This document shows, one piece after another, positions 1-8,768 of a stretch of DNA of 64,000 bases. The notes beneath the pieces are model-generated. The model was not told the origin of the DNA, ran no database searches, and was given only the letters and a program-made list of their open reading frames with translations. The DNA is from Campylobacter concisus. Its GTDB lineage: Bacteria > Campylobacterota > Campylobacteria > Campylobacterales > Campylobacteraceae. The stretch is taken from positions 1,240,001 to 1,304,000 of the forward strand of contig NZ_CP021642.1 in the NCBI RefSeq assembly GCF_003048375.1, given 5' to 3'. The translations under genes and the position numbers were made by a program. Each line of letters starts with the position of its first letter. The stretch's first letter is position 1.

Positions 1-1357
1 TTTTATAAATTTTCATCCTTGCCCGCTCAAAGCTATACTCGCCATCTTTTAGCCTTTTTTTGCTATAAACTCTGATCTTGCCATGCGGCGTATGTAAGTA
101 GCCGCTCTCTAGCCTACCTGAAATTTTATCGATTACATCGCCGCTTCTTGCAATGCTTAGCTTTGAGCTATCAAGTAAATTTTCGCTCACATCTTTTGTG
201 CCATGCTCATTTATGATCTCATAAGAGCTTACTTCAAGCGTCTCTTTGTAAAATTTCACTCGCCTGATCAAAACGTCAAGCTCATCGCCCACGCCGACGC
301 TATTTTTAGGATCATAAACGTAAATTCCACGGCGATTTTTTGAAACAATAAAGCCATGCTTATCTTTTAAGATGACAACAGCTCGCTCCACAAGTGCTGG
401 CAAGGCCTCAGGATGCTCAAAAAGCGTCTCTATATTAGCTTTTTTATAGTTTTGATCTTCTACTTTTTTAGCTTCTTTTTTTAAATTTTCATTTGATTTA
501 GCAGGACTTGGTTTGGTTGAGATTTTAAATTTGAGCGCAAAGTGGTCTGAATAAAGATCGCTCTTTGCAAAGCCATGCTCATCAAGCACAAAGCTTGGTT
601 TAAAGACTTCAAAACTGCCATCAACGTAGCTTAGATCGCCATTTGCCATAAAGCTAGGCGAGAGCAAAACGTGATCAATGGCACGCTTTTTGCCATGGAC
701 TGCATGAGAGTATCTATCTTTTGGGGCTAAAAAGCTATAAAGATCGTAAAATCCACGAGTTGCGATGATATCATTTAAGATGGATTTTTGCCCATAAGGT
801 GAGTTAAAATCGCCTAAAACTATGGCATTTTGCTCGTTACCAAGAGCAGCTCTTAGCGTTCTTTCAGCCTTTTTTTGCATATTTATGCCGTTTTTATAAG
901 CTGGGAAGTGATTAACAAAAACGCCAAATTTCTTACCCTCCACCTCAAAAATAACCTTTAAAATGTTTCTAGTTTTTACATTTGGCACTTCAAAAATTTC
1001 ACTGCCACTTGGCTTTATCTTTGATATGAGAGCTAGCCCAACTGGAGAGTTTTTTGCCTTGCTAAAGGCTATAAATTTATACTCGCTGCCATCAACCAAA
1101 GCCTTTAAAACCTGCTCGTTTTCAACCTCTTCAAGTGCGATGATGTCGGTATCTAGGGCATCTATGACCTGCCTTGTTCTTTTTAGTTTTGAGCTAGCCG
1201 CCTCGCAGTCCCACTTTGAAGTGTTAGATTTAAAGTCGGGATATTCGCTGCCATCGTCCTTGCAGTCAAATAAATTTTGCACGTTATAAGTTGCGATACT
1301 TATCTCGCTAGCAAACGCCATCAAAACGGCAAAAACTAATGCAAAGAGCGCTCTCAA
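1..1357 (-). CDS. Exported endonuclease/exonuclease/phosphatase-family protein, 3' end outside window
   Basis: Putative phosphodiesterase or DNase of the endonuclease/exonuclease/phosphatase fold. The start is read as TTG at 1357: it overlaps the trmL stop (TTGA), is preceded by AGGAGCGAGG, and gives a hydrophobic signal peptide (RALFALVFAVLMAFAS). An ATG at 1321 lies inside that signal peptide. Family motifs follow: NVQNLFD near the mature N-terminus, ALEEVEN, LGDFNSP and SDHFALKF, the last with the catalytic His of this fold. After the nuclease domain comes a linker rich in Lys and Glu and a second, mostly beta domain that runs off the left edge, so the C-terminus is unseen. It is translationally coupled behind trmL. 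The exported nuclease call is inference from motifs; substrate unknown. Confidence 0.85.
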   Translation of the reverse strand, partial: MRALFALVFAVLMAFASEISIATYNVQNLFDCKDDGSEYPDFKSNTSKWDCEAASSKLKRTRQVIDALDTDIIALEEVENEQVLKALVDGSEYKFIAFSKAKNSPVGLALISKIKPSGSEIFEVPNVKTRNILKVIFEVEGKKFGVFVNHFPAYKNGINMQKKAERTLRAALGNEQNAIVLGDFNSPYGQKSILNDIIATRGFYDLYSFLAPKDRYSHAVHGKKRAIDHVLLSPSFMANGDLSYVDGSFEVFKPSFVLDEHGFAKSDLYSDHFALKFKISTKPSPAKSNENLKKEAKKVEDQNYKKANIETLFEHPEALPALVERAVVILKDKHGFIVSKNRRGIYVYDPKNSVGVGDELDVLIRRVKFYKETLEVSSYEIINEHGTKDVSENLLDSSKLSIARSGDVIDKISGRLESGYLHTPHGKIRVYSKKRLKDGEYSFERARMKIYK

Positions 1358-1833
1358 ACCTCGCTCCTAAAGTCAAATTTAGAGATGTTTTGCCTGATCG
1401 CCTCATACGCGATGATACCAGCACTCATGGCTAAATTTAAGCTCCTGCCCTCTTTCCCCATCGGGATCGTTATGGCATTTTTAAAATTTATATCCATAAA
1501 CTCTCTTGGCAGTCCTGTGCTCTCTCCACCAAAAAATATAAAATCTCCTGGCTCAAATTTAGCGTCGTAGTAAAGTCTGTTTGTCTTAGTCGTAGCAAAG
1601 AAAAATCGCTCTTTGTGGCTTAAATTTGCCTCCAAAAACTCATCTAGACTCTGCCAAATTTGTGGCTTTAGGATTTTCCAATAATCAAGCCCAGCACGTC
1701 TAACAGCCTTTTCGCTCAGGTCAAAGACAGTTGGCTTAACGATGTGCAGCTTTAAATTTGCATTTACGCACATTCTGCCGATAGCTCCGGTGTTTTGCGG
1801 TATCTGAGGATGGACTAGGACTATGTTAAACAT
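1354..1833 (-). CDS. trmL: tRNA (cytidine/uridine-34-2'-O)-methyltransferase
   Basis: SPOUT-class 2'-O-methyltransferase for the wobble base of tRNA-Leu isoacceptors, using S-adenosylmethionine. The 159 residues carry all three SpoU/TrmL motifs: NTGAIGR (residues 14-20), FFGGESTGLP (100-109) and RSLNLAMSAGIIAYEA (130-144), which together form the trefoil-knot SAM site. The length fits the minimal TrmL without an extra RNA-binding domain. The stop overlaps the TTG start of the downstream nuclease by four bases. Upstream of its ATG there is a 76-base gap to cca, so it may share that transcript. Family identity is firm; the exact tRNA target is known from E. coli TrmL and assumed here. Confidence 0.93.
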   Translation of the reverse strand: MFNIVLVHPQIPQNTGAIGRMCVNANLKLHIVKPTVFDLSEKAVRRAGLDYWKILKPQIWQSLDEFLEANLSHKERFFFATTKTNRLYYDAKFEPGDFIFFGGESTGLPREFMDINFKNAITIPMGKEGRSLNLAMSAGIIAYEAIRQNISKFDFRSEV

Positions 1834-1909
1834 AACTTTATTTTTGCCTTAAAAAAGTGTTATAAATTGGCTCATTTTAGCCAAAATGGGCTTTTAAGAG
1901 TTTTAAAGA

Positions 1910-3082
1910 TTAAGATTTTCTAAATTTGCGCTCGCTAAGATATCTTGAAATTTCAAGCTCCTGAGCGCGCTTTATCTCAGCTGCTATCATCTCGTTTTTA
2001 AAGCCAGCCGCCAAGATCTCTCTCACATCTATCTTTGGCTCAAATTTACGCTCATAAATCCCAAGCTCTTTTGCGCGCTCTATGCGCTCTTTATTATAAG
2101 CTCCAAGCCACGATTTTAAGGGCATATTTAGAGCAATTTCTAGTAGCTCTCTATCACTTGGCATAGCTTTAAAAAAGGGCTCTTTTAAGATAGAAAAGTA
2201 GCTCTTTGGCAGGCGCATTTTCTCTAAAATTTCCTTTGCGTCAAGCTCAAATTTACCAAAAAGCATATACAAAAACAGCCTCTCATCATCTACGAAATTT
2301 CTAGCACTCTTTAGCTCAGCCAAGAACTCATCATTCTTGCGAATTTGCACGCCAAAAATTTCTTTAAAAAGCGAAAGTTTAAAAAGATAAAACGCCCCTT
2401 TTTCAAGATGCTCTGAGCGAAAAAATTTAATGAGTTCGGTATTTATCCTATCCTTGCTTAGATGCGCTAGATCAAGCGTCTTCATAAGCTCTAGCGTCTC
2501 GTCAGCTATGCTAAAACCAAGCCTAGCGCTAAACTGCACGCCACGTAGCACCCTTAGCGGATCTTCTTTAAATTTCTCACTATCGATGTGCCTTAGTGTC
2601 TTGCTCTCAAGGTCCTTTTTGCCACCATGAAAGTCTAAAATTTCGCCGTTAAAGATATTCATCATCATGGCATTTACCGTAAAATCGCGCCTTAGGCTTG
2701 CAAGAGCTGGATCATTTATGTAGCTTACGGCAAAGTCTTTGTGCGAATTTCCAGTTTTGCTCTCGCTTCGTGGCAGCCCAAGATCGTAGTTTTTATATTT
2801 GTAGATGAAGTAGCTTTTACCAACACCACTAGCCTTTATGCCGGCCATTAGCTCGTCAAATTTAAGAGGCTCGATGTCATAAACTTCGATGTCATAATCA
2901 TAAATTTCTCGTCCCAAAAGCGCATCTCTCACGCAGCCACCTACTAGATAGACGCGCTTGCTAAAAGGGGCAAATAGCGATCTAAAAAAGTCTAGCTCGC
3001 TATTTTTGTAAATGCTTGTACCGGTTTTTGCCTCAAATTTATTATTTTGAGAGATTTTGTAGTCTATTTTCGATGTTTGCAA
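1910..3082 (-). CDS. cca: CCA-adding tRNA nucleotidyltransferase
   Basis: Adds or repairs the 3' CCA end of tRNAs. The class II nucleotidyltransferase head is plain: YLVGGCVRD (residues 45-53), the metal-binding Asp pair in YDYDIEVY (D62, D64) and RRDFTVNAMM (131-140). The remainder is the helical neck/body, with EDPLRVLRGVQFSARLGF near the middle; no HD domain is seen, so it is a CCA enzyme rather than the bifunctional type. The start ATG lies 41 bases inside the preceding ciaD-like gene; no alternative in-frame start exists before the VGG motif, so this unusually long overlap looks real. C. jejuni has the same pair (Cj0788-Cj0789). Confidence 0.92.
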   Translation of the reverse strand: MQTSKIDYKISQNNKFEAKTGTSIYKNSELDFFRSLFAPFSKRVYLVGGCVRDALLGREIYDYDIEVYDIEPLKFDELMAGIKASGVGKSYFIYKYKNYDLGLPRSESKTGNSHKDFAVSYINDPALASLRRDFTVNAMMMNIFNGEILDFHGGKKDLESKTLRHIDSEKFKEDPLRVLRGVQFSARLGFSIADETLELMKTLDLAHLSKDRINTELIKFFRSEHLEKGAFYLFKLSLFKEIFGVQIRKNDEFLAELKSARNFVDDERLFLYMLFGKFELDAKEILEKMRLPKSYFSILKEPFFKAMPSDRELLEIALNMPLKSWLGAYNKERIERAKELGIYERKFEPKIDVREILAAGFKNEMIAAEIKRAQELEISRYLSERKFRKS

Positions 3083-3467
3083 GGGTAAATTCTAAAAATT
3101 TAGTAGTTAGCTCGAGCCTTTGACTAAGGTCTTGCTCGCTAGTTTGCTTAAGCCCCTCAAAAAGCACCTCGATGCGCTCAGCAAGGTTTGCTAAGAAAAT
3201 TTCTTCATCACTTATCTCCCTGCTCTTTGGCAAAATTTGCGTCACCTTTGGCTCTGGTTCGCTTTGCGCACTTGACACGCTTAGCACGCTTGCCTCTACT
3301 TTTGGCTCTTCAAGCACTTGCTCATCAGCAGTTTCTATTGCTAAAAGCTCTTTTTTTAGATTCTCCCTTTCAAGCTCTTCTTGCTTTTTGTTTTGCAGTG
3401 CCTCTATCTTCTCAAGCTCGGCGCTAACCTCACTAATAGCCATCCTAGCGATATCATCAAGCTTCAT
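3042..3467 (-). CDS. CiaD-like coiled-coil protein (Cj0788 position)
   Basis: A 141-residue highly charged protein, predicted all-helical, starting [21 protein letters not shown] chose ATG 3467 because it overlaps the upstream stop as ATGA and has AAGGTGG 11 bases upstream; a GTG at 3482 would add five residues. The N-terminus and location directly before cca match C. jejuni CiaD (Cj0788), a secreted invasion antigen delivered through the flagellar export system in that species. The middle is Glu/Val/Ser-rich and low complexity; the C-terminus again forms helices. Orthology is inferred from position and a similar N-terminus, not from an alignment, and the effector function may not carry over. 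Confidence 0.7.
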   Translation of the reverse strand: MKLDDIARMAISEVSAELEKIEALQNKKQEELERENLKKELLAIETADEQVLEEPKVEASVLSVSSAQSEPEPKVTQILPKSREISDEEIFLANLAERIEVLFEGLKQTSEQDLSQRLELTTKFLEFTLANIENRLQNLSK

Positions 3468-3709
3468 AATCTTATCAACCACCTTTTAAATTCATTTATC
3501 TCTTCGTCACTTTTCATCCTGATAAAAAACTCTTTCATCTGCTCATTTTTTATCACGCGCTCCTTGCGAAGTCCGCTAAGGCGGTTTATCGCGCTAAGGG
3601 CGTCCTTATTTGATGGGTCTTGTTTTAAGATGTTCTTGTAAATTTCAAGCGCATCGTCTTTTAGCCCTTGCGCCTCGTAGATCAGTGCTTCAGTGATCGT
3701 GTTTTTCAT
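3464..3709 (-). CDS. Small TPR-like protein (Cj0787 position)
   Basis: An 81-residue protein beginning [19 protein letters not shown]. The first half reads as one tetratricopeptide-like helical hairpin ([20 protein letters not shown] followed by [14 protein letters not shown]), the second half is basic and helical. Start ATG 3709 forms an ATGA overlap with the leuB stop, so a longer upstream start that would run back into leuB is rejected. The stop overlaps the ciaD-like start in the same way, placing leuD-leuB-this gene-ciaD-cca in one translationally coupled chain. No enzymatic motif. Function unknown; a protein-protein adaptor role is only a guess from the TPR-like unit. Confidence 0.75.
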   Translation of the reverse strand: MKNTITEALIYEAQGLKDDALEIYKNILKQDPSNKDALSAINRLSGLRKERVIKNEQMKEFFIRMKSDEEINEFKRWLIRL

Positions 3710-4773
3710 TTTTTGATAAATCCTGCTATCACGTCGCCTATCTCGCTTGTTGAGCAAATTTCAACTGCGTTAAAAGCGGCGATATCTTTTGTTCTATATC
3801 CCTTTGCAAGAGCTGTTTTTACGGCATTTTCTATCGCATTTGCAGCTTCGCTCTCGCCAAAAGCGTATCTTAGCATCATCGCTGCACTTAAAATGGTCGC
3901 GATCGGATTTGCTATGCCCTGCCCTGCGATGTCTGGAGCTGAGCCGTGGATAGGCTCATAAATTCCCACTTTGCCGCCCATGCTAGCGCTTGGTAGTAAG
4001 CCTATCGAGCCACAAACCATGCTCGCTTCGTCACTTAAAATGTCACCAAATAAATTTTCAGTAAGTATGACGTCAAAATTTGCTGGCGCTCTTACTAGCT
4101 GCATCGCTGCGTTATCGACGTACATAAAGCTAAGCTCTACTTCAGGATAGCCCTTTGCCACCTCGCTGGTCACCTCGCGCCAAAGCTGGCTTGTCTCAAG
4201 GACATTTGCCTTATCGACCATGCAGACCTTTTTCTTGCGAAGCATAGCCGTCTCAAAGGCGATCTTTGCGATGCGCTCGATCTCAAATTTAGAATAAACC
4301 ATCGTATTAAACGCTCTATCTTCGCCTTTTTCACGTGGCTGCCCAAAATAAAGCCCGCCAGTTAGCTCGCGAACCACGACAAAATCAACGCCCTTTAAAA
4401 CCTCTGGCTTTAGCGTGCTAGCATCTACTAGCTCGTCAAAGATGATGGCTGGGCGTAAATTTGCATAAGCTTCTAGCTCTTTTCTGATCTTTAAAAGCCC
4501 GCTCTCTGGCCTTAGATGTCTTGGCAGGCTGTCCCATTTCTCGCCACCTATCGCACCAAAGAGCACAGCGTCGCTACTAAGCGCAGAGCTTAGCGTCTCA
4601 TCTGGCAGCGGCTCACCAAAAACATCGTAAGCTGCGCCGCCCATAAGCTTGTAGTCATACTCAAATTTGATACCAAACTCAGCACTTACGACGTCTAAAA
4701 CTTTTATCGCCTCGTCGATGATCTCAGGGCCGATGCCATCGCCTTTTATAACGCAAATTTTATAGTTTTTCAT
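3706..4773 (-). CDS. leuB: 3-isopropylmalate dehydrogenase
   Basis: Oxidative decarboxylation of 3-isopropylmalate in leucine biosynthesis, NAD-dependent, cytosolic. The 355 residues match the family length. Visible signatures are GDGIGPEI near the N-terminus, [20 protein letters not shown] (the isopropylmalate-specific segment), [11 protein letters not shown] with the conserved metal/substrate-binding Asp region, [12 protein letters not shown] and the NAD-binding [18 protein letters not shown]. It follows leuD by nine bases, so the two are one transcript. leuA and leuC are not in this window, so the pathway is split across loci. The stop overlaps the next small gene. Confidence 0.96.
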   Translation of the reverse strand: MKNYKICVIKGDGIGPEIIDEAIKVLDVVSAEFGIKFEYDYKLMGGAAYDVFGEPLPDETLSSALSSDAVLFGAIGGEKWDSLPRHLRPESGLLKIRKELEAYANLRPAIIFDELVDASTLKPEVLKGVDFVVVRELTGGLYFGQPREKGEDRAFNTMVYSKFEIERIAKIAFETAMLRKKKVCMVDKANVLETSQLWREVTSEVAKGYPEVELSFMYVDNAAMQLVRAPANFDVILTENLFGDILSDEASMVCGSIGLLPSASMGGKVGIYEPIHGSAPDIAGQGIANPIATILSAAMMLRYAFGESEAANAIENAVKTALAKGYRTKDIAAFNAVEICSTSEIGDVIAGFIKK

Positions 4774-4782
4774 CGCCGCTCC

Positions 4783-5268
4783 TTAGTTCATCTTCGCTTT
4801 TGCGTATTCAATAAGGCCGCCAGCGTTTAAAAGCTCTTGCATAAATGGCGGGATAGCGTTAAATTTATACTCTTTTTTTGTGCTTTCATTTACGATGACG
4901 CCGTTATCTACGTCGATCTTTAGCGTGTCACCCTCGTTTATCTCATCGGTTTCTTTGATCTCAAGTATCAAAAGCCCTGTGTTAAAGCTGTTTCTATAAA
5001 AAATCCTCGCAAAGCTCTTAGCCACAACAGCTGCTATGCCAGCCTCTTTTAGCGCTAATGGGGCGTGCTCTCTTGAGCTGCCGCAGCCAAAATTTTCGCC
5101 AGCTACGATGATGTCGCCTTTTGCTATTTTTGAGCTAAATTTAGGATCAGCGTCTTCCATGATGTGTTTTGCTAGCTCTTTTTCGTCTGAAGTGTTTAAA
5201 TATCTTGCGGCGATGATGATGTCAGTGTCGATATTATCGCCAAATTTCCAAACTTTGCCTTGTTTCAT
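4783..5268 (-). CDS. leuD: 3-isopropylmalate dehydratase small subunit
   Basis: Swivelling small subunit of isopropylmalate isomerase, which pairs with the Fe-S large subunit LeuC (not encoded here). 161 residues with the short, archaeal-like LeuD layout: WKFGDNIDTDIII at the start and FGCGSSREHAPLAL, the substrate-recognition loop, at about 58-71. The ATG is preceded by AAAGGTT. It is the first gene of the minus-strand leu unit; a TTAAAAT box about 45 bases upstream could be its -10. The family is certain; the related homoaconitase small subunit is the only alternative and the leuB neighbour argues against it. Confidence 0.94.
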   Translation of the reverse strand: MKQGKVWKFGDNIDTDIIIAARYLNTSDEKELAKHIMEDADPKFSSKIAKGDIIVAGENFGCGSSREHAPLALKEAGIAAVVAKSFARIFYRNSFNTGLLILEIKETDEINEGDTLKIDVDNGVIVNESTKKEYKFNAIPPFMQELLNAGGLIEYAKAKMN

Positions 5269-5508
5269 TTTTAACCTTTAGTTTTGTAAATTTGGGCTGA
5301 TTTTAACCAAAAGAAGCTAAATAAATAATCAAAACTCGGCAGCTATCGGTTAGTGTGGGTAAATTTAAGGTCTTTTAAGCGATGCGTATGAGCTAAAAAG
5401 CAAAAATAAAAACATGCGCCACCCAGTTTAGCAGTTTAATGTCGATGCTCAGTTTTATCAAGCCAGCTAGCCTCCGCCAGCAGGATTGTAAATTTAAGAG
5501 CGATTATT

Positions 5509-6363
5509 TTATTTGTAGTATTCGTAGCTGATTTCTAGCTTTTTATATAGGCCGATTTCCGTTATGTCGCCGTTTTCGTAGTATTTGTCAGCTGGCTTAA
5601 ATTTGACCGAGGTTTTATGTGTCAAATTTCCCCGCTCGTCCCTGCTTATATCCTTAAACTGCAAGATTTGCCAGATTTTTGCCTCAGAGCCAAAGTAATT
5701 TACCGACGTATACTCCATTTCATCGCCATTTGCTGCGTAGTAATAAACCCATTTTGAGTTTGGGGCTTGCGTGATTTTTTCATATTCACCATTTGGTTTG
5801 CGCTCAAAGCTTATCACTATGCCGTTGCGCGGCTCCATATTATTTTCTATCCGCATTAAAGTGCCATTTTCGTCGTAAATATAGCTATCGTCCGTCACTA
5901 ACGTCCCGCCCGAATATACCGCCTGGGCGATCATTTTGCCGTCCTTGCCGTAAGTGGTTTTCTCCGTGCGCGGGTAAAATTTATCCTCCACATGCTGCTC
6001 TTTGGCTGTCGCGACTAAATTTTCGCCGTCAAATTCGTATTCGTAGAGATAAACGGCGCTATCTTGATATTTTTTGCGCACTAGTCCGTCTTTGCCGTAT
6101 TCAAACAAAACCGAGCTATTTGGTATGCCGTTTATGTGTTCGGTTTCTTGCACTATATAGCCGTTTTCGTTAAACTCCGTTCGCTTTACGCGTGTGTTTT
6201 CTAGCGTGCCAGAGCCGTCCGTAGAGTATTCGTGCTCCATAGCCGTCATGCTCTTAACCTCGCCTTTTAGCTCTCTTTTACTCCAGTCGTTTTGCGGTAA
6301 AACGGCCGAGTTTAGAAAGCAAACCACCGATGCTGCCGCTAAAATAGCCTTTAAAATTTTCAT
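5509..6363 (-). CDS. Secreted protein of unknown function with YD-like repeats
   Basis: 284 residues. Start ATG 6363 is used because it has AAAAAGGAT upstream and opens directly into a signal peptide (MKILKAILAAASVVCFLNSA). A start further upstream would add a 15-residue charged leader before it. The mature part has irregular beta-rich units built around patterns such as YGKDGLVRKKY, YEYEFDGENLV, TYGKDGKMIAQ and YDENGTLMRIE, resembling YD/RHS-type or MORN-like tyrosine-aspartate repeats. No catalytic motif. G+C looks somewhat higher than neighbouring genes and the flanks hold 240 and 148 bases without genes, which suggests an accessory insertion, but I see no repeat or integrase. Probably periplasmic or surface located. 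Confidence 0.7.
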   Translation of the reverse strand: MKILKAILAAASVVCFLNSAVLPQNDWSKRELKGEVKSMTAMEHEYSTDGSGTLENTRVKRTEFNENGYIVQETEHINGIPNSSVLFEYGKDGLVRKKYQDSAVYLYEYEFDGENLVATAKEQHVEDKFYPRTEKTTYGKDGKMIAQAVYSGGTLVTDDSYIYDENGTLMRIENNMEPRNGIVISFERKPNGEYEKITQAPNSKWVYYYAANGDEMEYTSVNYFGSEAKIWQILQFKDISRDERGNLTHKTSVKFKPADKYYENGDITEIGLYKKLEISYEYYK

Positions 6364-6511
6364 TTTTATCCTTTTTAAACCATGCGTATCATACTCAAAA
6401 AGCGGCATAGTCAGTAAAATTCTGGCTTTTATGAGCTTAAAAATGCACTTAAGCTGGCTTAAGTTTTAAGCAAGTCTGAGGTGAATTTACATTTTTTGGG
6501 GTTTAATAAAT

Positions 6512-7405
6512 TTAAGCCTTTGCCTTTTGCAAAATTTCTTTCATCTCATCTTCACTAAGTGGCTCAACAAGCACGTTTGCAGCGTCAATGAAGTAGTATT
6601 TCTCTTTTGGCAAATTTGCCATGAAAGCTCCATATTCGCACTCATCAAGCACGTGAGCGTTGTTATCGTGCACACCTATAACCAGCGTTAGCACCCAGCG
6701 CGAGACCTTGCGATCCCCAAGCGCCTCTTGCGCCTGCCACGACGGAGCTGGAGCGTAAGGCAAGATGGTCGGTAAGTTTTCACTAAGCGTATATGCGCCA
6801 AAAATTTCGCTTCCGTCTTTGTCTTGATAGAGGTGCTCTTTTGCGCTGTATGCGTCAAGATACTGCACCCGTCTCATCATCTCATCAAATTTAGCCGCAG
6901 GGCTGGCACTGGCAAAGATTTCATCTACCATAACCGCATCAAACGCCACGTCTCGCTCCACGCCAGAGATGTAAAGCGTTTGATTTTTCTCTTTTATATC
7001 TTTTAACGCTTCAAGCCCCCACATGATGTCAGCCTCGTAGTCAAATTTTAAAATTTGCTCACTATCATAAATTTTTTCGTTATCGCACTCTATTTTTGAG
7101 CCAGTTTGGGCTGAGAGCTTTGAGAGTAGCTCAAGTGCGATCTGCCAGTCGCCGACGCCACTTGGAGTATAAACACGCACGATATACTCGCCATCTTCGT
7201 AATTTAGCTCAAAGCCACGAACGCTCTTTTTCCACACGCCCGCTATCATCACGTCAGCGCCCAGCTCATTTGCGCTTGGCTCCTCTTGCTCGCTGTTAAA
7301 AAAGAAAAGTCCCTCAACAAGAGCTGAAATTTCACGCTCGCTTAGCGCCTTTGCATATCCGCCAAGTAGCTTCTTTTTATTTTTTACACTAAATGTCAAA
7401 CTCAT
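6512..7405 (-). CDS. DUF4299-like cytoplasmic protein
   Basis: 297 residues starting MSLTFSVKNKKKLLGGYAKAL, with AAGGAGAAT placed correctly before ATG 7405; a start 54 bases upstream would overlap the preceding DsrE gene and lacks a site. The N-terminus and overall composition recall the DUF4299 family, which occurs sporadically in Campylobacter and Firmicutes, but that is recognition by eye. The protein is acidic with no signal peptide or membrane helix; a segment PYAPAPSWQAQEALGDRKVS precedes a beta-rich C-terminus. It lies 17 bases after the DsrE-like gene, so the two are co-transcribed. Function unknown. Confidence 0.7.
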   Translation of the reverse strand: MSLTFSVKNKKKLLGGYAKALSEREISALVEGLFFFNSEQEEPSANELGADVMIAGVWKKSVRGFELNYEDGEYIVRVYTPSGVGDWQIALELLSKLSAQTGSKIECDNEKIYDSEQILKFDYEADIMWGLEALKDIKEKNQTLYISGVERDVAFDAVMVDEIFASASPAAKFDEMMRRVQYLDAYSAKEHLYQDKDGSEIFGAYTLSENLPTILPYAPAPSWQAQEALGDRKVSRWVLTLVIGVHDNNAHVLDECEYGAFMANLPKEKYYFIDAANVLVEPLSEDEMKEILQKAKA

Positions 7406-7422
7406 AAATTCTCCTTTTTGCT

Positions 7423-7782
7423 CTAAAATGTCATCACCTGATCGCACTCTCTCACCCACTCGGACAAGATATCCATACTGCCTTTCACCTCAGCCTCAAA
7501 ATAAGGCTCTCCCACATGCAAACCGCACCTTGTTTGGCAACTGCCACAAACCTTAAGCATCGCGCCACCAGCGTAAAGCTCCTTTAGCATCGCTACTAGA
7601 TCAATGTCGTAGTTTTCTGGCTTTTTAGTGCTATTTCGCGCAAGATCGACCGCGTCATTCATAAGAAAGATCCTAACCTCTTCGCCCTTTTCTTTTAACG
7701 CTCTAGCTAGCCTTAGTGCGTTGTAAGCGTTGTCTGTGCCGCTATATGGCTGATTTGTAAGTATAAATAGAAATTTTTTCAT
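7423..7782 (-). CDS. DsrE/DsrF-family sulfur-relay-like protein
   Basis: 119 residues with the DsrE fold: MKKFLFILTNQPYSGTDNAY (first strand and glycine-rich turn), ALRLARALKEKGEEVRIFLM, then ELYAGGAMLKVCGSCQTRCG. The cysteine set CGSCQTRC at about 83-90 is where the persulfide-carrying Cys lies in this family, so a role in handling protein-bound or inorganic sulfur is likely. Cytosolic. It overlaps no neighbour upstream (73 bases to the LysE gene) and leads into the DUF4299-like gene. Physiological partner unknown; YchN-like proteins of unknown role share the fold. Confidence 0.85.
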   Translation of the reverse strand: MKKFLFILTNQPYSGTDNAYNALRLARALKEKGEEVRIFLMNDAVDLARNSTKKPENYDIDLVAMLKELYAGGAMLKVCGSCQTRCGLHVGEPYFEAEVKGSMDILSEWVRECDQVMTF

Positions 7783-7855
7783 CTCTTATCCTTTTGCTAA
7801 AAATGTAGTGCAAACTGGACAAATTTTAGCCAAGCTAGGTAAAAAGAGGATAAAT

Positions 7856-8455
7856 TTATCTAAAAAGCAAGAGCACGCCGATCGTGCAGACGATGATGGC
7901 GGTGCAAATTTCAAGTAGCCTTAGGTGAGTTTGTAAAAATTTCTTTAGCATAGCTCCGCCAAGTGCGTAGATATTTAGTGAGCAAAACTCGATGAAAACG
8001 AGCGTTACGGTGATCACGCACATGCGAGTGAGGCTAAAAGGGGCCTCTTTATCCAAAAATGTAGGCAGCAAGGCTGAGAAAAATATCCACGCCTTTGGGT
8101 TTGAGACACTAACGATGAGGCCATTTATAAACATCTGCTTTTTGCTTGGCAAATTTGAGACATTTGTGATGCTAAGCTCGCCCTTGCCAAAAAAGAGCAT
8201 CACGCCAAGATAGAGCATATAAAGGCCTGCGATGATGTTTAGCACCTTAAATGCGTAATCAAAATGATGTAGCACCGCTCCCACGCCAAGCATGCAGCTA
8301 AACGATACAAAAGCAATCGCTAAAAGCTGCCCAGCCATCACGAAAAACGAGTGTTTGTAGCCAAAGCTCATACCAACGCTCATCGCATAAGTCATGTTTA
8401 TACCTGGCATCATCGAGATGGGCGCAAGGGTGATAAAAAATAGCAAGAAATTCAT
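7856..8455 (-). CDS. LysE/RhtB-family amino-acid exporter
   Basis: 199-residue inner membrane protein with about six hydrophobic segments. The family signature is at the N-terminus: ITLAPISMMPGINMTYAMSVGMSFGYKHS, whose PG-N-x-x-Y/S core is typical of LysE transporters, then segments near 40-65, 70-88, 115-135, 145-170 and 175-198 with NPKAWIFFSALLPTFL in the middle. Exports neutral or basic amino acids or their analogues by proton antiport in characterised relatives; substrate cannot be read from sequence. Transcribed alone after a gene-free stretch. Confidence 0.88.
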   Translation of the reverse strand: MNFLLFFITLAPISMMPGINMTYAMSVGMSFGYKHSFFVMAGQLLAIAFVSFSCMLGVGAVLHHFDYAFKVLNIIAGLYMLYLGVMLFFGKGELSITNVSNLPSKKQMFINGLIVSVSNPKAWIFFSALLPTFLDKEAPFSLTRMCVITVTLVFIEFCSLNIYALGGAMLKKFLQTHLRLLEICTAIIVCTIGVLLLFR

Positions 8456-8768
8456 AAGAGGCCTTGAAATTTTAATGAAATGCTAAATCAAAATCTATAA
8501 ATTTATGATAAAAGAGCGCTTTATTAGCAAATTTAGCCTGCTTTTGGACGTGAGAAATTTGACTTTTGGCGCTAGGCATATAAATTTAATAAATTTAGCG
8601 CTAAAACAAAGGCGATTTTGTATATGCCTCGCAGCCTAGATAGATAGCAAATTTATCAAGTATGTTTTTGTATAAATTTATCTTTTGCCACGTAGGCACT
8701 CTATAAATTTATTTGCTTTCAAAGCTAGCTAAATTTAGAGCAAAATAACTAACACTTCATTTATAAAT
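8456..8768. other. Gene-free stretch, AT-rich
   Basis: 313 bases between the LysE and DUF1877 genes. It is dominated by AAATTT-type hexamers and holds a loose inverted repeat AGGCATATA/TATATGCCT (roughly 8572-8627) enclosing TTTAGCGCTAAA. No open frame with a ribosome site and no clear terminator. It probably carries the promoter of the LysE gene at its left part. Confidence 0.5.

Noticed and set aside
5269-5508. Possible gene remnant between leuD and the secreted protein gene
   Set aside because: Short minus-strand peptides such as LNWVAHVFIFAF occur, but stops break every frame and nothing recognisable remains.
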